This document shows, piece by piece, positions 45,055-53,839 of a DNA stretch of 63,511 nucleotides (positions are counted from its first letter, which is position 1; every line of letters begins with the position of its first letter). The stretch covers positions 1-63,511 of the forward strand of contig NZ_DATCTF010000008.1 in NCBI RefSeq assembly GCF_036568125.1. Direction: 5' to 3'. The notes under the pieces are model-generated. The model was not told where the DNA came from. It made no database searches and saw only the letters and a list, made by a program, of their open reading frames with translations. The DNA is from Magnetovibrio sp. Its GTDB lineage: Bacteria; Pseudomonadota; Alphaproteobacteria; Rhodospirillales; Magnetovibrionaceae. The translations under genes were made by a program, and so were the position numbers.

Positions 45055-46542
45055 ATGTCTTCAGCATCCCTCGCGAATACGGCGAGTTCCAGCACGCCTG
45101 AGTATTACGATGATCTGATTAAGAAATTCGTGATCGCAGCAGCGTTCTGGGGCTTAGCTGGTTTCTTGGCAGGCGATTATATCGCTTGGCAATTGGCCTT
45201 CCCGGTTCTGAATTTGGACCTGGAATGGACTTCATTCGGACGTTTGCGTCCGCTTCACACGTCGGCGGTGATCTTCGCCTTCGGCGGCAACATTCTTCTT
45301 GGTTCGTCCTTTTATGTCGTGCAGCGCACTTGCCGCGCCTCATTGTTCGGCGGCAATGGCTTGGGCAGCTTCATCTTCTGGGGCTATCAGCTGTTTATCG
45401 TTTTGGCGGCGACCGGTTATCTTCTGGGCATCACCCAGGGCAAAGAGTACGCCGAACCGGAATGGTACGTCGATCTGTGGCTCACCATCGTTTGGGTGGC
45501 CTATCTGATCGCCTTCGGCGGTACCATCGTCAAGCGCAATGAACCGCACATTTATGTGGCCAACTGGTTCTATCTGGCTTTCATTCTCACCATTGCCGTT
45601 CTGCACTTGGGCAATAACGCCTCGGTCCCCGCAGTTCTGTTCGGTGGGGAATTCACGAAAAGCTACATCGTCTGGGCCGGTGTTCAAGACGCCATGACTC
45701 AGTGGTGGTACGGCCACAACGCGGTCGGGTTCTTCCTGACAGCCGGCTTCTTGGGCATGATGTACTACTTCGTGCCGAAACAAGCCGAACGTCCGGTGTA
45801 CTCGTATCGTTTGAGCGTGGTTCACTTCTGGGGCCTGACCTTCCTGTACATCTGGGCCGGTCCGCACCACTTGCATTACACCGCGCTGCCCGATTGGCTG
45901 CAAACACTGGGCATGACCTTCTCGATCATGCTGTGGATGCCGTCCTGGGGTGGTATGATCAACGGCGTGATGACCCTGTCCGGCGCATGGCACAAGCTGC
46001 GCACCGACCCGGTCCTGCGTTTCATGGTCGCGTCCATCGGCTTCTACGGCATGTCCACCTTCGAAGGGCCGTTGATGTCGATCAAGGCTGTGAACTCTCT
46101 CAGCCACTACACGGACTGGACCGTTGGTCACGTGCATGCTGGCGCTTTGGGTTGGAACGCCCTGGTGTCCTTCGGCGTTCTGTACTTCTTGGTACCGAAG
46201 CTGTGGAACCGTGAACGTCTGTACTCTCTGCGTCTGGTGAACACGCACTTCTGGATCTCTACGATCGGGATCGTGCTGTACATCGCTTCCATGTGGGTTT
46301 CCGGCATCATGCAGGGCCTAATGTGGCGCACGTACGACAGCCTTGGTTTCTTGCAGTACTCGTTCATCGAGACGGTAGAAGCCATGCACCCGTACTACAT
46401 CATCCGTGCAACGGGCGGACTGCTGTTCGTTCTCGGCGCCGTGCTGATGATCTACAACCTGTGGCGCACTGCCCGTGGCGACCTTCGTGACGAAGCCCCA
46501 ATCGGCCTCGATAACACGCAAGCCGCTCCGGCAGCCGAATAA
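45055..46542 (+). CDS. ccoN: cbb3-type cytochrome c oxidase subunit I
   Basis: Encodes 495 residues, 12 membrane segments. Heme/copper histidines lie in [10 protein letters not shown] (H68), GHNAVGFF (H221), [13 protein letters not shown] (about H271-272) and the heme pair [12 protein letters not shown] (about H359, H361). It is the catalytic subunit of the high-affinity cbb3 oxidase in the inner membrane, suited to low oxygen. It has a GGGAG site before ATG 45055. It begins the ccoNOQP run. Confidence 0.97.
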   Translation: MSSASLANTASSSTPEYYDDLIKKFVIAAAFWGLAGFLAGDYIAWQLAFPVLNLDLEWTSFGRLRPLHTSAVIFAFGGNILLGSSFYVVQRTCRASLFGGNGLGSFIFWGYQLFIVLAATGYLLGITQGKEYAEPEWYVDLWLTIVWVAYLIAFGGTIVKRNEPHIYVANWFYLAFILTIAVLHLGNNASVPAVLFGGEFTKSYIVWAGVQDAMTQWWYGHNAVGFFLTAGFLGMMYYFVPKQAERPVYSYRLSVVHFWGLTFLYIWAGPHHLHYTALPDWLQTLGMTFSIMLWMPSWGGMINGVMTLSGAWHKLRTDPVLRFMVASIGFYGMSTFEGPLMSIKAVNSLSHYTDWTVGHVHAGALGWNALVSFGVLYFLVPKLWNRERLYSLRLVNTHFWISTIGIVLYIASMWVSGIMQGLMWRTYDSLGFLQYSFIETVEAMHPYYIIRATGGLLFVLGAVLMIYNLWRTARGDLRDEAPIGLDNTQAAPAAE

Positions 46543-46557
46543 GGGAGGATTGATACC

Positions 46558-47277
46558 ATGCAAGCAATGCTTGAACGTAATGTCGTTCTCCTGGCGATCG
46601 TGACCATCATCACCATCTCCATCGGCGCACTGGTGCAGTTGGTACCGCTTTACACGATGGAAACCACCATCGAAAAAGTGGACGGCATGCGCCCCTACAC
46701 ACCGTTGGAACTGGCGGGTCGGAACATCTACGTCCGTGAAGGTTGCTACCTTTGCCACAGCCAGATGATCCGTCCCTTCCGTGACGAGGTGGAACGCTAT
46801 GGCCACTATTCCTTGGCGGCCGAAAGCATGTTCGACCATCCGTTCCAATGGGGTTCCAAGCGTACCGGTCCGGATCTTGCTCGCGTTGGCGGCAAGTACA
46901 CCAACGACTGGCACGTGGCTCACTTGATCAATCCGCGCTCCGTTGTGCCGGAATCGATCATGCCGGGCTATTCGTTCTTGGCTGAACGCCCGTTGTCCGC
47001 TGCGAAAATCGCAGGGGAACTGGAAACGCTGCGTGTTGTCGGCGTTCCCTATACGGACGATCAGATCAGCAATGCACAAGCCGATCTGACAGCCCAGGCC
47101 AACCCTGAAATGGGTGATGGCGACGCCGTCATGGCGCGTTACCCCAAAGCCGTCCTTGGCGACTTTGACGGTAACCCGTCGCAATTGACCGAGATGGATG
47201 CGATCGTCGCTTATCTCCAAATGTTGGGCACCCTGGTGGACACCAAGTCCTACCAAACCAGCCCGGATGGGAGGTAA
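46558..47277 (+). CDS. ccoO: cbb3 oxidase subunit II (mono-heme cytochrome c)
   Basis: Encodes 239 residues from ATG 46558 behind AAGGGAGG. An N-terminal membrane anchor is followed by one heme c site, [11 protein letters not shown] (C63-H67), and the heme-ligand methionine region. It moves electrons from CcoP to CcoN in the periplasm-facing part of the complex. It lies 15 bases after ccoN and 2 before ccoQ. Confidence 0.96.
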   Translation: MQAMLERNVVLLAIVTIITISIGALVQLVPLYTMETTIEKVDGMRPYTPLELAGRNIYVREGCYLCHSQMIRPFRDEVERYGHYSLAAESMFDHPFQWGSKRTGPDLARVGGKYTNDWHVAHLINPRSVVPESIMPGYSFLAERPLSAAKIAGELETLRVVGVPYTDDQISNAQADLTAQANPEMGDGDAVMARYPKAVLGDFDGNPSQLTEMDAIVAYLQMLGTLVDTKSYQTSPDGR

Positions 47278-47279
47278 CG

Positions 47280-47459
47280 ATGGATCTTCAAACCATATCG
47301 GAACTGGCGCGTCAGGCATGGGTCGTGTGGCTTGTGCTGCTGTTCTCCAGCATCGTGTTCTGGGCGTTTCGTCCCAGCAACAAGAAGCGCTTCGAGGACG
47401 ACGCCATGATTATCTTCAAGAACGGAAATGGTGAAAACGGAGGTCAGTCTCATGGCTAA
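47280..47459 (+). CDS. ccoQ: cbb3 oxidase small subunit
   Basis: Encodes 59 residues: MDLQTISELARQAWVVW, then one membrane segment (WLVLLFSSIVFWAF), then FRPSNKKRFEDDAMI and a short polar tail. This is the CcoQ/FixQ pattern (single helix followed by basic and RPS-like residues). ATG 47280 follows GGGAGG; the stop at 47457-47459 overlaps the ccoP start (47452). It stabilises the cbb3 complex. It is short enough to be missed by length cutoffs. Confidence 0.9.
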   Translation: MDLQTISELARQAWVVWLVLLFSSIVFWAFRPSNKKRFEDDAMIIFKNGNGENGGQSHG

Positions 47460-48318
47460 CATCGAAAGAGATGAAGTCAGCGGTACCGATACCACCGGAC
47501 ACGAGTGGGATGGCATTAAAGAGCTGAACACGCCGATGCCGCGTTGGTGGCTGTGGACCTTCTATGCAACCATCCTGTTCTCCGCCGTGTGGTGGGTGTT
47601 GTACCCATCCTGGCCGACCCTGAACAATTATTGGAAAGGCACGCTGAACTATTCGTCCCGCGTTGACCTGACCAATGACCTTCAGGCTCGCGATCAGGCC
47701 CGCTCCAAGTGGACCAAACAGTTTGCCGCCCTGCCGATCACCGAGATCGTCAAGGATAGCCAACTGCGTGAGTTCGCCATGGCTGGCGGCAAGGTGATCT
47801 TTGCCGACAACTGCGCACCGTGTCACGGTTCGCAAGGTCGTGGCGCACCGGGATACCCGGTGCTGGCGGATGACGATTGGCTGTGGGGCGGTTCGCTCGA
47901 GGCCATCGAAACCACCGTACGTTACGGTGTCCGTTCGACCCACGAGGACACACGCGTCAGCGAAATGCCCGTGTTCAGCGAGGATTATTTGAGCCCCGCT
48001 CAAATTTCCGACGTTGCCGAATACGTGCTTTCGTTCAGCAACCAGTCCAAAGACAGCGCTGCCGCCACGCGTGGCGCCGAGGTCTTTGCCAACGATTGCG
48101 CAGCCTGTCACGGCGAAACCGGCGACGGTGGACGCGACTTCGGCGCACCGAAGCTGAACGACGGTCTGTGGCTTTATGGAAACACCCACGAAGCCCTCGT
48201 CAGCCAGATTTCCAAGCCCAAGCATGGCATCATGCCGACCTGGGAAGGCCGTCTGGACGACGTGTCCATCAAGCAAGTGGCCATTTATGTCCACGACGCG
48301 CTGGGTGGCGGTGAATAA
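47452..48318 (+). CDS. ccoP: cbb3 oxidase subunit III (di-heme cytochrome c)
   Basis: Encodes 288 residues from ATG 47452 behind GGAGG; an in-frame start at 47428 would lie in ccoQ. One membrane helix (WWLWTFYATILFSAVWWVLYP) follows a short N-terminus; two heme c sites follow at CAPCHG (about C121) and CAACHG (about C216). It receives electrons from soluble cytochromes. It ends the structural operon; two hairpins follow. Confidence 0.96.
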   Translation: MANIERDEVSGTDTTGHEWDGIKELNTPMPRWWLWTFYATILFSAVWWVLYPSWPTLNNYWKGTLNYSSRVDLTNDLQARDQARSKWTKQFAALPITEIVKDSQLREFAMAGGKVIFADNCAPCHGSQGRGAPGYPVLADDDWLWGGSLEAIETTVRYGVRSTHEDTRVSEMPVFSEDYLSPAQISDVAEYVLSFSNQSKDSAAATRGAEVFANDCAACHGETGDGGRDFGAPKLNDGLWLYGNTHEALVSQISKPKHGIMPTWEGRLDDVSIKQVAIYVHDALGGGE

Positions 48319-48320
48319 CA

Positions 48321-48347
48321 CTTAGCTGCGGGCCCGCCCGCACTAAG
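48321..48347 (+). other. GC-rich hairpin right after ccoP
   Basis: CTTAG-GCGGG / CCCGC-CTAAG starts 2 bases after the ccoP stop. It has no T-run and may protect the mRNA 3' end ahead of the true terminator. Confidence 0.45.
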
Positions 48348-48358
48348 AATAAAATGCG

Positions 48359-48397
48359 AGGGGGAGTTCCGGCCAACCGGGCCTCCCCCTTTCTTTC
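48359..48397 (+). terminator. Terminator of ccoNOQP
   Basis: AGGGGGAG / CTCCCCCT with an inner CCGG/CCGG pairing is followed by TTTCTTTC. It separates the structural genes from ccoGHIS, which need their own promoter in 48398-48475. Confidence 0.7.
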
Positions 48398-48475
48398 AAC
48401 TCTCTCCACAAATAAGAAGCGATCTAAACCGACTGCAAGAATTCGAAACCAAGGATTCGAGAGTACGAGGCCCCC

Positions 48476-49924
48476 ATGAGCAACACCCCGACAGAACACC
48501 ACGTGCCGCAAACGCCTTCTTTGTACGAAACGCACAAGAAAATCTATCCGCAGAAAATCAAAGGCCATTTCCGTTCTTTGAAATGGAAAGTGACCTCCGC
48601 GATCATGGCGTTTTATTTCCTCGCGCCGTGGATCCGCTGGGACCGTGGCGAAGGCCAACCGGATCAAGCGATCATGGCGTCGATGACGTTGCGACGGGTG
48701 TATTTCTTCAACATCGAAATGTGGCCGCAGGAAATCTATTACCTGACCGGCATCTTGGTGCTCGCCGCCGTGGGTTTGTTTTTGGCTACCGCCATGGCCG
48801 GACGCGTGTGGTGCGGTTTTACGTGCTGGCAAACGGTGTGGACCGACTTGTTCGTGTGGGTCGAGAGCAAACTCGAAGGCGACCGCAACAAGCGCATAAA
48901 GTTCGATCAAGCGCCTTGGACGTTCAATAAAATTTGGCGCAAGAGCCTCAAGCAAATCATCTGGATCGCCTTTTCGCTGCTCACCGGCGCGGGCTGGATC
49001 TTCTTTTTCAACGACGCCCCGACCACCGCGACCAACCTGCTGACCGGACAAGGCTCGCTGGCTGAATACGGCTTCACCCTGCTGTTCGCCAGCACCACGT
49101 ATCTGCTGGCCGGTTTTGCGCGTGAACAGGTTTGCATCTACATGTGTCCGTGGCCGCGCTTCCAAGGCGCGATGTTCGACGAGCACAGCCTAATCGTGAC
49201 CTATGAAGCCTGGCGCGGTGAACCCCGCGGTAAGGCCAAGAACACCAACCCCAACGCTCCCGCGCTGGGCGATTGCGTCGACTGCAACTTGTGCGTCAAT
49301 GTCTGCCCCACCGGCGTCGACATTCGCGAAGGCGATCAATTCCAGTGTATCGGTTGCGCACTGTGCGTCGACGCCTGTAATTCGATCATGAGCAAGCTGG
49401 GCCGCCCGGGCGACCTGATCACCTACGATTCCGTGTCCAACCAGATGGCCCGTGAACGTGGCGAAACACCGAAAAAGCGCCTCATCCGCAAGCGCACCAT
49501 CGCATATGCGTTGTTGTTGTCCGCCGTCATCGCGCTGATGACCTTCGGCCTGCTGAACCGCACCGAATTGGAAATCAACGTGCAACGCGACCGTTCACCG
49601 TTGTTCGTGCAGTTGTCCGACGGTGCGATCCGCAACGGCTACACCTTCAAGCTGCTGAACATGATCAACGTCCCGCAATCCTTCACGCTGTCGGTCGACG
49701 GCCTGGACGGTGCGCAAATGACGGTGATCGGCTTGGCGAAAGACCCGGTTGATTCCGTTACCTTGAGCGTCGCCCCGGACTCGGTCGCGACGTATCGTAT
49801 CTTCGTCCGTGCGCCTTTGAGCTCTTTGGATGATCAATTCGAGGATATGGAATTCGTACTCACCAACACCGAAACCGGCGAAGAAATCGATTACGATTCT
49901 CGTTTCGCCGGCCCTGTGAGGTAA
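48476..49924 (+). CDS. ccoG: cbb3 oxidase maturation protein CcoG (4Fe-4S)
   Basis: Encodes 482 residues with about five membrane segments and two ferredoxin-type clusters in CVDCNLCVNVCPTGVDI and CIGCALCVDACN, plus a membrane-side WCGFTCWQTVW. CcoG is thought to reduce Cu(II) to Cu(I) for cbb3 assembly. The C-terminus is a periplasmic Ig-like domain. It starts the ccoGHIS operon, 6 bases before ccoH. Confidence 0.93.
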   Translation: MSNTPTEHHVPQTPSLYETHKKIYPQKIKGHFRSLKWKVTSAIMAFYFLAPWIRWDRGEGQPDQAIMASMTLRRVYFFNIEMWPQEIYYLTGILVLAAVGLFLATAMAGRVWCGFTCWQTVWTDLFVWVESKLEGDRNKRIKFDQAPWTFNKIWRKSLKQIIWIAFSLLTGAGWIFFFNDAPTTATNLLTGQGSLAEYGFTLLFASTTYLLAGFAREQVCIYMCPWPRFQGAMFDEHSLIVTYEAWRGEPRGKAKNTNPNAPALGDCVDCNLCVNVCPTGVDIREGDQFQCIGCALCVDACNSIMSKLGRPGDLITYDSVSNQMARERGETPKKRLIRKRTIAYALLLSAVIALMTFGLLNRTELEINVQRDRSPLFVQLSDGAIRNGYTFKLLNMINVPQSFTLSVDGLDGAQMTVIGLAKDPVDSVTLSVAPDSVATYRIFVRAPLSSLDDQFEDMEFVLTNTETGEEIDYDSRFAGPVR

Positions 49925-49930
49925 GGCATA

Positions 49931-50437
49931 ATGACGACCATGAGCAAATCGAAACGTCCCGACGGTTGGTGGTATCCCTGGATTTTCGTTGCCGGGTTCT
50001 GCGTCGTGTTCCCCGTCAACGGCCTGATGGCCTATTTCGCGGTAACCACGTGGACCGGCCTTGAAACCAAGGATTACTTCAATCAAGGCAAAAGCTACAA
50101 CGCCGTTCTGGAACAGCGCGCCCAACAAGACGCGCTGGGCTGGAACGTGAAATTCGATTTTGAAAACGTGCCGCTCCCGGATGATCCGCGTGCCGGGGTG
50201 TTTCGCCTTCACTTTACCGACAAAGCCGGGCACGATCTCAACAACCTCTACATCAGCGCGCTGGCCAAGCGCCCGACCCAAGAAGGTTACGATCAAGAAT
50301 TGATCTTCACCTACAAAGGCCATGGCACCTACGTCGCCAAGGCGACCTTGGCGTTGCCGGGACTGTGGGAATTGCAATACACCGCAACCCATGGCGATGA
50401 TACCTTCAAGATGCGTTCGAGGGTCCAAATCCCCTAA
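49931..50437 (+). CDS. ccoH: cbb3 assembly protein CcoH/FixH
   Basis: Encodes 168 residues with one N-terminal membrane segment (WYPWIFVAGFCVVFPVNGLMAYFAV) and a periplasmic FixH domain (YNAVLEQRAQQDALGW). FixH binds the CcoI product and helps cbb3 assembly. The stop overlaps the ccoI ATG (TAATG at 50435-50439). Confidence 0.9.
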   Translation: MTTMSKSKRPDGWWYPWIFVAGFCVVFPVNGLMAYFAVTTWTGLETKDYFNQGKSYNAVLEQRAQQDALGWNVKFDFENVPLPDDPRAGVFRLHFTDKAGHDLNNLYISALAKRPTQEGYDQELIFTYKGHGTYVAKATLALPGLWELQYTATHGDDTFKMRSRVQIP

Positions 50438-52884
50438 TGTCGGCCCCCCAAAGCACAGGCCCCATCGGTACAGATCAAAGCGGCACATGCTTGCACTGCG
50501 GTGAACCGGTACCGGCTGGCAGTGCCGGGGGGGCGCATTTTTGCTGCGCGGGTTGCCGGGCGGCCTACGAAATGATCCAGGGCATGGGGCTGGAAAGTTA
50601 TTACCAGCGCCGTTGCCTTGATCCCGACCAGCCGTCGATGCGCCCCGACGACGAAAACACCCGCTTCGACTTCCCGGCCTTCGCCACCACCGACGATCAG
50701 GGGGTCACCACCCTGCATCTGATGGTCGAGGGTCTGCAGTGCGCGGCGTGTGTGTGGCTGATCGAAACGGTGCTGCGTAAACAGCCCGGCGTGGTCCATG
50801 CGCGCATCAACATGACCACCCGGCGCTTGGTGTTGAAGTGGAACGCCGCTGAAGCCGACGCCACAGACCTGATCGGCGTCGTCACCCACCTCGGCTATCG
50901 CCTCGCCCCTTACGATCCCAGCTTGATTTCCGCCGAGACCCAGAGCCGCGAAAAGCAGTTGCTGCGTGCCATGGTGGTCGCCGGTTTCGCGGCGGGCAAC
51001 GTGATGATGTTTTCCGTCTCGGTGTGGGCGGGAAAGGACATGGGTGAATTCACCCGCAACACCATGCACTGGCTGTCGGCCCTGATCGCGCTGCCCGCGA
51101 TCGCTTATGCCGCGCGCCCGTTTTTTCACAGCGCCCTCACCGCACTCAAGGCCGGGCGCACCAATATGGATGTGCCGATTTCCCTGGCGGTGCTTCTCAC
51201 CAGCACCATGAGCCTCGTCGAAACCGTGCGCATGAGCGAGCACGTCTATTTCGACAGCGCCGTGTCTTTGGTCTTTTTCCTGTTGATCGGGCGCTATCTC
51301 GACAGCCGCGCACGCGGACGGGCGCGGGCTGCGGGCGAAAACCTGATGGGACTGAAAGCCCGCGCCGTGACCATCTTGCTGGACGACGGCAGCCGCGAGG
51401 TGGCACCGCCCGAACGACTTAAACCGGCGATGCGGTTTCTCGTCGCGGCCGGCGAACGCATCGCCGCCGACGGGGTGGTGCAAAGCGGCGAAAGCGACAT
51501 CGACACCTCATTGATCAACGGCGAGAGCACTCCGGCGCAAGCGCGTGCGGGCGAAAAGGTTTTTGCCGGTACGCTGAACCTCAGCGGCCCCATCGTTGTC
51601 GAGGTTACGCAAACCGGCGAAGACACGCTGCTCAGTGAAATCGTCCGCCTGATGGAGGCCGCCGAAGACGCCCGCGCCAAGTACGTCGCACTGGCGGACC
51701 GGGTCTCGCGCCTGTATGCCCCTGTGGTTCACCTCCTGGCCGCTTCCGCATTCTTGGGCTGGTGGTTGATTGCCGGAATGAATTGGCAGGATTCGCTGAT
51801 GATCGCCATCGCCGTGCTGATCATCACCTGTCCATGCGCCTTGGCGCTGGCGGTGCCTGCCGTGCAAGTGGTGGCGGGCGGGCGTTTGCTGCAACGGGGC
51901 ATCTTGCTCAAAACCGGCACGGCGCTGGAACGCCTAGCCACCGTGGACGTCGCGGTGTTCGACAAAACCGGCACCCTGACGCACGGCGCGCCGCAGTGGG
52001 TCAACCGTGAAGAGCTCAGCGAAGACGACATCCATATGGCGAGCTCCATGGCGGTGGTCAGCAAACATCCCTTGTCACGCGCGTTGAGCCGTGAAATTTC
52101 CGGGGTAGCCGCAGCCGATGGCGTCGTGGAGGTGCCCGGGTCCGGGCTCAAATTGATGACCCCTGACGGTGAAGTGCGCCTTGGCCGTCGCGGTTGGTGC
52201 GGGGTGGAAGACGACGATGCCCAGGCCGAAGCCGAACTGTGGCTGGCGCGTCCCAACGCCGCCCCGGTGCGCTTCGCCTTTTCCGATCAATTGCGCAACG
52301 ATGCCCCGCAAATCATAGCTGCGTTGAAGGCCCAAGGCGTTCACGTGATGTTGTTGTCCGGCGATCGCAACGCGGCCGTTGCCGCTGCCGCCCGTCGCGC
52401 GGGCATTGACGATTGGCACGCCCAATTGAAGCCGGCCGACAAGGTTGCACGCCTGCATGAGCTGGCTGGGCAGGGCAAAAACGTCATGATGGTCGGTGAC
52501 GGTCTCAACGATGCGCCCGCGCTGGCCGCTGCGCATGTATCCCTATCGCCGTCGAGCGCCGCCGACGTCAGTCAGACGGCTGCCGATGTGGTCTTTCAGG
52601 GCGACAAACTGGCCCCGGTTTTGGAAATCTTGCACGTCGCAAAATACGCCGACAAACTGATCAAACAAAATTTTGCCTTATCGTTCGCTTACAACAGTGC
52701 CACCATCCCCATGGCGATGGCCGGCATGGTTACGCCGTTGATCGCCGCCATCGCCATGTCGACGTCGTCGCTGGTGGTCATCGGCAATTCGCTGCGTTTG
52801 GGACTTGGCAAGGGCGTTACGCTCAAACACCTGCCGGGTGATCGAACCGTCAAACCGTTGCAGCCCGCGCAAAAGGAAACCTGA
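50437..52884 (+). CDS. ccoI: Copper-exporting P-type ATPase CcoI/FixI
   Basis: Encodes 815 residues. An N-terminal zinc/copper-like region (CLHCGEPV...FCCAGCRAAY) is followed by an HMA domain with CAAC (C102), the membrane CPC motif in ITCPCALAL (C465), the phosphorylation site DKTGTLT (D509) and GDGLNDAPALA. It moves copper out of the cytosol for cbb3 oxidase. It is coupled to ccoH and 2 bases before ccoS. Confidence 0.95.
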   Translation: MSAPQSTGPIGTDQSGTCLHCGEPVPAGSAGGAHFCCAGCRAAYEMIQGMGLESYYQRRCLDPDQPSMRPDDENTRFDFPAFATTDDQGVTTLHLMVEGLQCAACVWLIETVLRKQPGVVHARINMTTRRLVLKWNAAEADATDLIGVVTHLGYRLAPYDPSLISAETQSREKQLLRAMVVAGFAAGNVMMFSVSVWAGKDMGEFTRNTMHWLSALIALPAIAYAARPFFHSALTALKAGRTNMDVPISLAVLLTSTMSLVETVRMSEHVYFDSAVSLVFFLLIGRYLDSRARGRARAAGENLMGLKARAVTILLDDGSREVAPPERLKPAMRFLVAAGERIAADGVVQSGESDIDTSLINGESTPAQARAGEKVFAGTLNLSGPIVVEVTQTGEDTLLSEIVRLMEAAEDARAKYVALADRVSRLYAPVVHLLAASAFLGWWLIAGMNWQDSLMIAIAVLIITCPCALALAVPAVQVVAGGRLLQRGILLKTGTALERLATVDVAVFDKTGTLTHGAPQWVNREELSEDDIHMASSMAVVSKHPLSRALSREISGVAAADGVVEVPGSGLKLMTPDGEVRLGRRGWCGVEDDDAQAEAELWLARPNAAPVRFAFSDQLRNDAPQIIAALKAQGVHVMLLSGDRNAAVAAAARRAGIDDWHAQLKPADKVARLHELAGQGKNVMMVGDGLNDAPALAAAHVSLSPSSAADVSQTAADVVFQGDKLAPVLEILHVAKYADKLIKQNFALSFAYNSATIPMAMAGMVTPLIAAIAMSTSSLVVIGNSLRLGLGKGVTLKHLPGDRTVKPLQPAQKET

Positions 52885-52886
52885 AC

Positions 52887-53096
52887 GTGGAATCTCTGAT
52901 TTACCTCATCCCGATTGCGCTGGTGTTGGGCCTGTTGGCGCTGTCCGCGTTTCTATGGTCGTTGAAATCCGGCCAGTACGACGACATGGAAGGCGCCGCC
53001 AACCGCATTTTGTTCGACGACGACATCCCACCCCCGCCCAAAAAAGACCCGGCTAAAAAAGACGCGACGACATCAGAACCCAAAGATCAGGACTGA
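52887..53096 (+). CDS. ccoS: cbb3 assembly protein CcoS
   Basis: Encodes 69 residues starting at GTG 52887 behind AAAGGAAAC. One membrane helix (LIYLIPIALVLGLLALSAFLW) is followed by SLKSGQYDDMEGAANRILFDDD, the CcoS signature. Needed for cofactor insertion into cbb3 oxidase. The last 10 bases overlap the convergent ceramidase-like gene, so the two ends abut. Confidence 0.9.
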   Translation: MESLIYLIPIALVLGLLALSAFLWSLKSGQYDDMEGAANRILFDDDIPPPPKKDPAKKDATTSEPKDQD

Positions 53097-53839
53097 TCGT
53101 TCAGCGTCACCGCCACCGCCAACGGCCCCATCGCCGCAAACAAGTGCTTGAGGGTATGACCTGAGAGTTGCTTGCCTAAAAACGCCAGAACCTCACCATC
53201 GAAATGCTCGGTCAGTTTGGCCAGGGCATAGAATACGAACGCACCGATGATAGCGCGCCAGGTGATCCATTTACCATGTGACCACAGCCACATGATCATC
53301 GGAATGATCACAACCGGCAGAAACTGCACCAGGATGTAAACTCGCAGATCGTCGGTGATGCGCCAATAAACGGCACTAAACACCCCCACCGCGATCAGCA
53401 CCGGCAACGCCAAGCGCACGCCGATGCGGGCATCGACCCGATCCGTAATCACCGCCGCCAACAATCCCATGAACCCGACCGTCATCGGCAAGCGGTCCCA
53501 AAACAAAGTCGCATTGTCCGGCGCCCAGTGATAATAGGCCGAGCCCGGCCCTACCAAGGCCACACCGATGAAGAACGCTGCCAATGGCAAGCGTGCATCC
53601 GCCGTCCAGTTTCCGTGACCACGTTGCCGACTTAGCACCCACAGACCATAAAGTCCCACCGCGATGAACGGCACGTTGGACATCACATCGCCAAAGTTGG
53701 GTATCCCCAACCAATCGCGCAGATCGGCAAAATCGTGATAAGCCAAGGGCTGGGAAATTGGGGCGACGAAAATCAACATCGCCGCGGCAAGGCCCAGCGC
53801 CACACCGCCGACCACCCACGGCTTGATCGTGTCGCTCAT
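53087..53839 (-). CDS. Alkaline ceramidase-family membrane protein
   Basis: Encodes 250 residues with about seven membrane segments. Marks of the ceramidase (CREST) family are MSNVPFIAVGLYGLW, YYHWAPDNATLFWDRLPMTVGF and SGHTLKHLFAA, with His/Asp residues in membrane segments. The family hydrolyses ceramides or similar amide lipids; many bacterial members are of unknown substrate. It follows the LplT-Aas gene with a 4-base overlap (ATGA), so it probably acts on membrane lipids with it. Confidence 0.82.
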   Translation of the reverse strand: MSDTIKPWVVGGVALGLAAAMLIFVAPISQPLAYHDFADLRDWLGIPNFGDVMSNVPFIAVGLYGLWVLSRQRGHGNWTADARLPLAAFFIGVALVGPGSAYYHWAPDNATLFWDRLPMTVGFMGLLAAVITDRVDARIGVRLALPVLIAVGVFSAVYWRITDDLRVYILVQFLPVVIIPMIMWLWSHGKWITWRAIIGAFVFYALAKLTEHFDGEVLAFLGKQLSGHTLKHLFAAMGPLAVAVTLNDQS